NCBI GenBank assembly: GCA_036745875.1
Contig: DAIOFH010000103.1
Span: 1 to 13,899, forward strand
Direction of reading: 5' to 3'
DNA: 13,899 bases
From: DAIOFH01 sp036745875
Lineage (GTDB): Bacteria; Planctomycetota; SZUA-567
Under the pieces are notes generated by a model that did no database searches, was not told the origin of the DNA, and saw only the letters and a list, made by a program, of their open reading frames with translations. Within the stretch, counting starts at the first letter, position 1; each line of letters begins with the position of its first letter. Of the stretch, positions 13,876 to 13,899 are shown piece by piece. Made by a program: the position numbers and the translations under genes.

Positions 13876-13899
13876 AAAAAACAAAGCGCCGGCCGCTCC

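Noticed and set aside
13876..13899. GC-rich hairpin followed by a T-run on the minus strand at the right edge, as terminator of an upstream gene
   Set aside because: The visible stem is only 4 bp (AGCG with CGCT) plus wobbles and is cut by the window edge, so it cannot be judged.

Overview
The window reads as a GC-rich chromosomal segment of a Gram-negative-type, probably anaerobic or fermentative bacterium. It is metabolic and housekeeping in character: I see no insertion sequence, phage gene, CRISPR array, tRNA or rRNA. The Rnf complex, a diaminopimelate pathway enzyme and the PLP-lysine context of LysA (SVKSCGSL in place of the common AVKAN) would fit the Planctomycetes-Verrucomicrobia-Lentisphaerae neighbourhood, but that placement is inference; no taxonomic marker is present.

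Layout, left to right. (1) Positions 1-1620, plus strand: the end of an unidentified gene, then a patatin-like lipase and a TlyA/FtsJ-type methyltransferase joined by a 4-base stop/start overlap. (2) 1673-2674, minus: a LacI-family repressor, convergent with the pair before it, with an 18-bp palindrome lying on its own promoter, which suggests autorepression. (3) 2808-5552, minus: a tightly overlapping three-gene operon, read as GGDEF diguanylate cyclase, then alpha/beta hydrolase, then ACT-domain protein. (4) 5652-8661, minus: galE, lysA and hisI, three biosynthetic genes separated by gaps of about 130-155 bp and probably not one tight operon. hisI has a recognisable promoter of its own. (5) 8780-8814: a strong intrinsic terminator. 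(6) 8842-13776, minus: an rnf cluster transcribed rnfE-rnfA-rnfB-rnfC-rnfD, encoding the ion-translocating ferredoxin:NAD+ oxidoreductase. No rnfG is visible.

How the genes work together: Rnf couples electron transfer between reduced ferredoxin and NAD+ to Na+ or H+ export across the inner membrane. The cytosolic iron-sulfur subunits (RnfB, RnfC), the membrane flavin subunit (RnfD) and the two membrane subunits that share an intramembrane cluster (RnfA, RnfE) are all intact with their ligands. The periplasmic flavoprotein RnfG, normally encoded between rnfD and rnfE, is absent from both flanks that can be read here. The GGDEF/hydrolase/ACT trio looks like a signalling unit of unknown output. 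GalE supplies UDP-galactose for envelope sugars, LysA makes lysine and HisI performs a histidine-pathway step.

Most interesting points: the rnf cluster without rnfG and with a rotated order; the overlapping GGDEF-hydrolase-ACT operon whose cyclase has a degenerate inhibitory site; an S4-less TlyA-like methyltransferase coupled to a patatin that may be translated leaderless; and two kinds of short intergenic tandem repeat, a degenerate 7-mer at two loci and a 9-mer at one. Nothing here is convincingly a new defence or mobile system.
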